Assembly: GCA_015231815.1 (NCBI GenBank)
Contig: JADGAW010000106.1
Location: 1-7,311 of the forward strand
Reading direction: 5' to 3'
Length of the DNA stretch: 7,311 nt
Source of the DNA: Nitrospinota bacterium
GTDB lineage: Bacteria; Nitrospinota_A; JADGAW01
Positions 7,288 through 7,311 of this stretch are shown piece by piece; the stretch's first letter is position 1; every line of letters begins with the position of its first letter. Made by a program: the position numbers and the translations under genes. The notes beneath the pieces are model-generated. The model did no database searches. It had not been told where the DNA came from and was given only the letters and a program-made list of their open reading frames with translations.

Positions 7288-7311
7288 TTGTGTTAAATGA
7301 AAAATAACTTT

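Overview
The window is AT-rich bacterial DNA carrying three intact genes in two converging transcription units. The gene content and weak Shine-Dalgarno signals fit a Gram-negative bacterium. Giant Ser/Thr kinase–ATPase–histidine kinase fusions like the one here are best known from cyanobacteria and also occur in Leptospira, some Cytophaga-type Bacteroidota and some proteobacteria. I cannot place the organism further. Nothing suggests a phage, transposon, CRISPR array, rRNA or tRNA.

Layout: positions 1-214 are a non-coding leader with several small repeats. Positions 215-1027 (+) encode a class I SAM-dependent methyltransferase, probably acting on a small molecule. A 68-nt convergent spacer follows (1028-1095). 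On the minus strand, a 1763-residue multidomain signalling protein (7206-1915) is followed after only 9 nt by a 269-residue protein of the family annotated 'metal-dependent hydrolase' (1905-1096). The 105 nt to the right of the kinase start (7207-7311) are its upstream region.

The signalling protein reads from N to C terminus as Ser/Thr protein kinase, AAA/STAND-like ATPase, about 600 residues of TPR-like helical repeat, GAF sensor, coiled coil and histidine kinase. The sequence motifs indicate that both kinases and the ATPase are catalytically competent. It has no transmembrane segment and no receiver domain, so it should be a cytoplasmic sensor whose response regulator lies elsewhere. Its downstream partner has a ligand pattern (E, ExxH, E, ExxH) that looks like a ferritin-type di-iron site, so the inherited 'hydrolase' name may mislead.

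The most unusual signal is regulatory. The upstream regions of the two converging units share an exact 12-mer, TAATAGGTATTA (itself a dyad), and an exact 8-mer, CTGATATT, in the same order relative to the start codon. This suggests that methyltransferase and kinase operon could be co-regulated, but AT-rich DNA makes chance matches easy and this remains a hypothesis.
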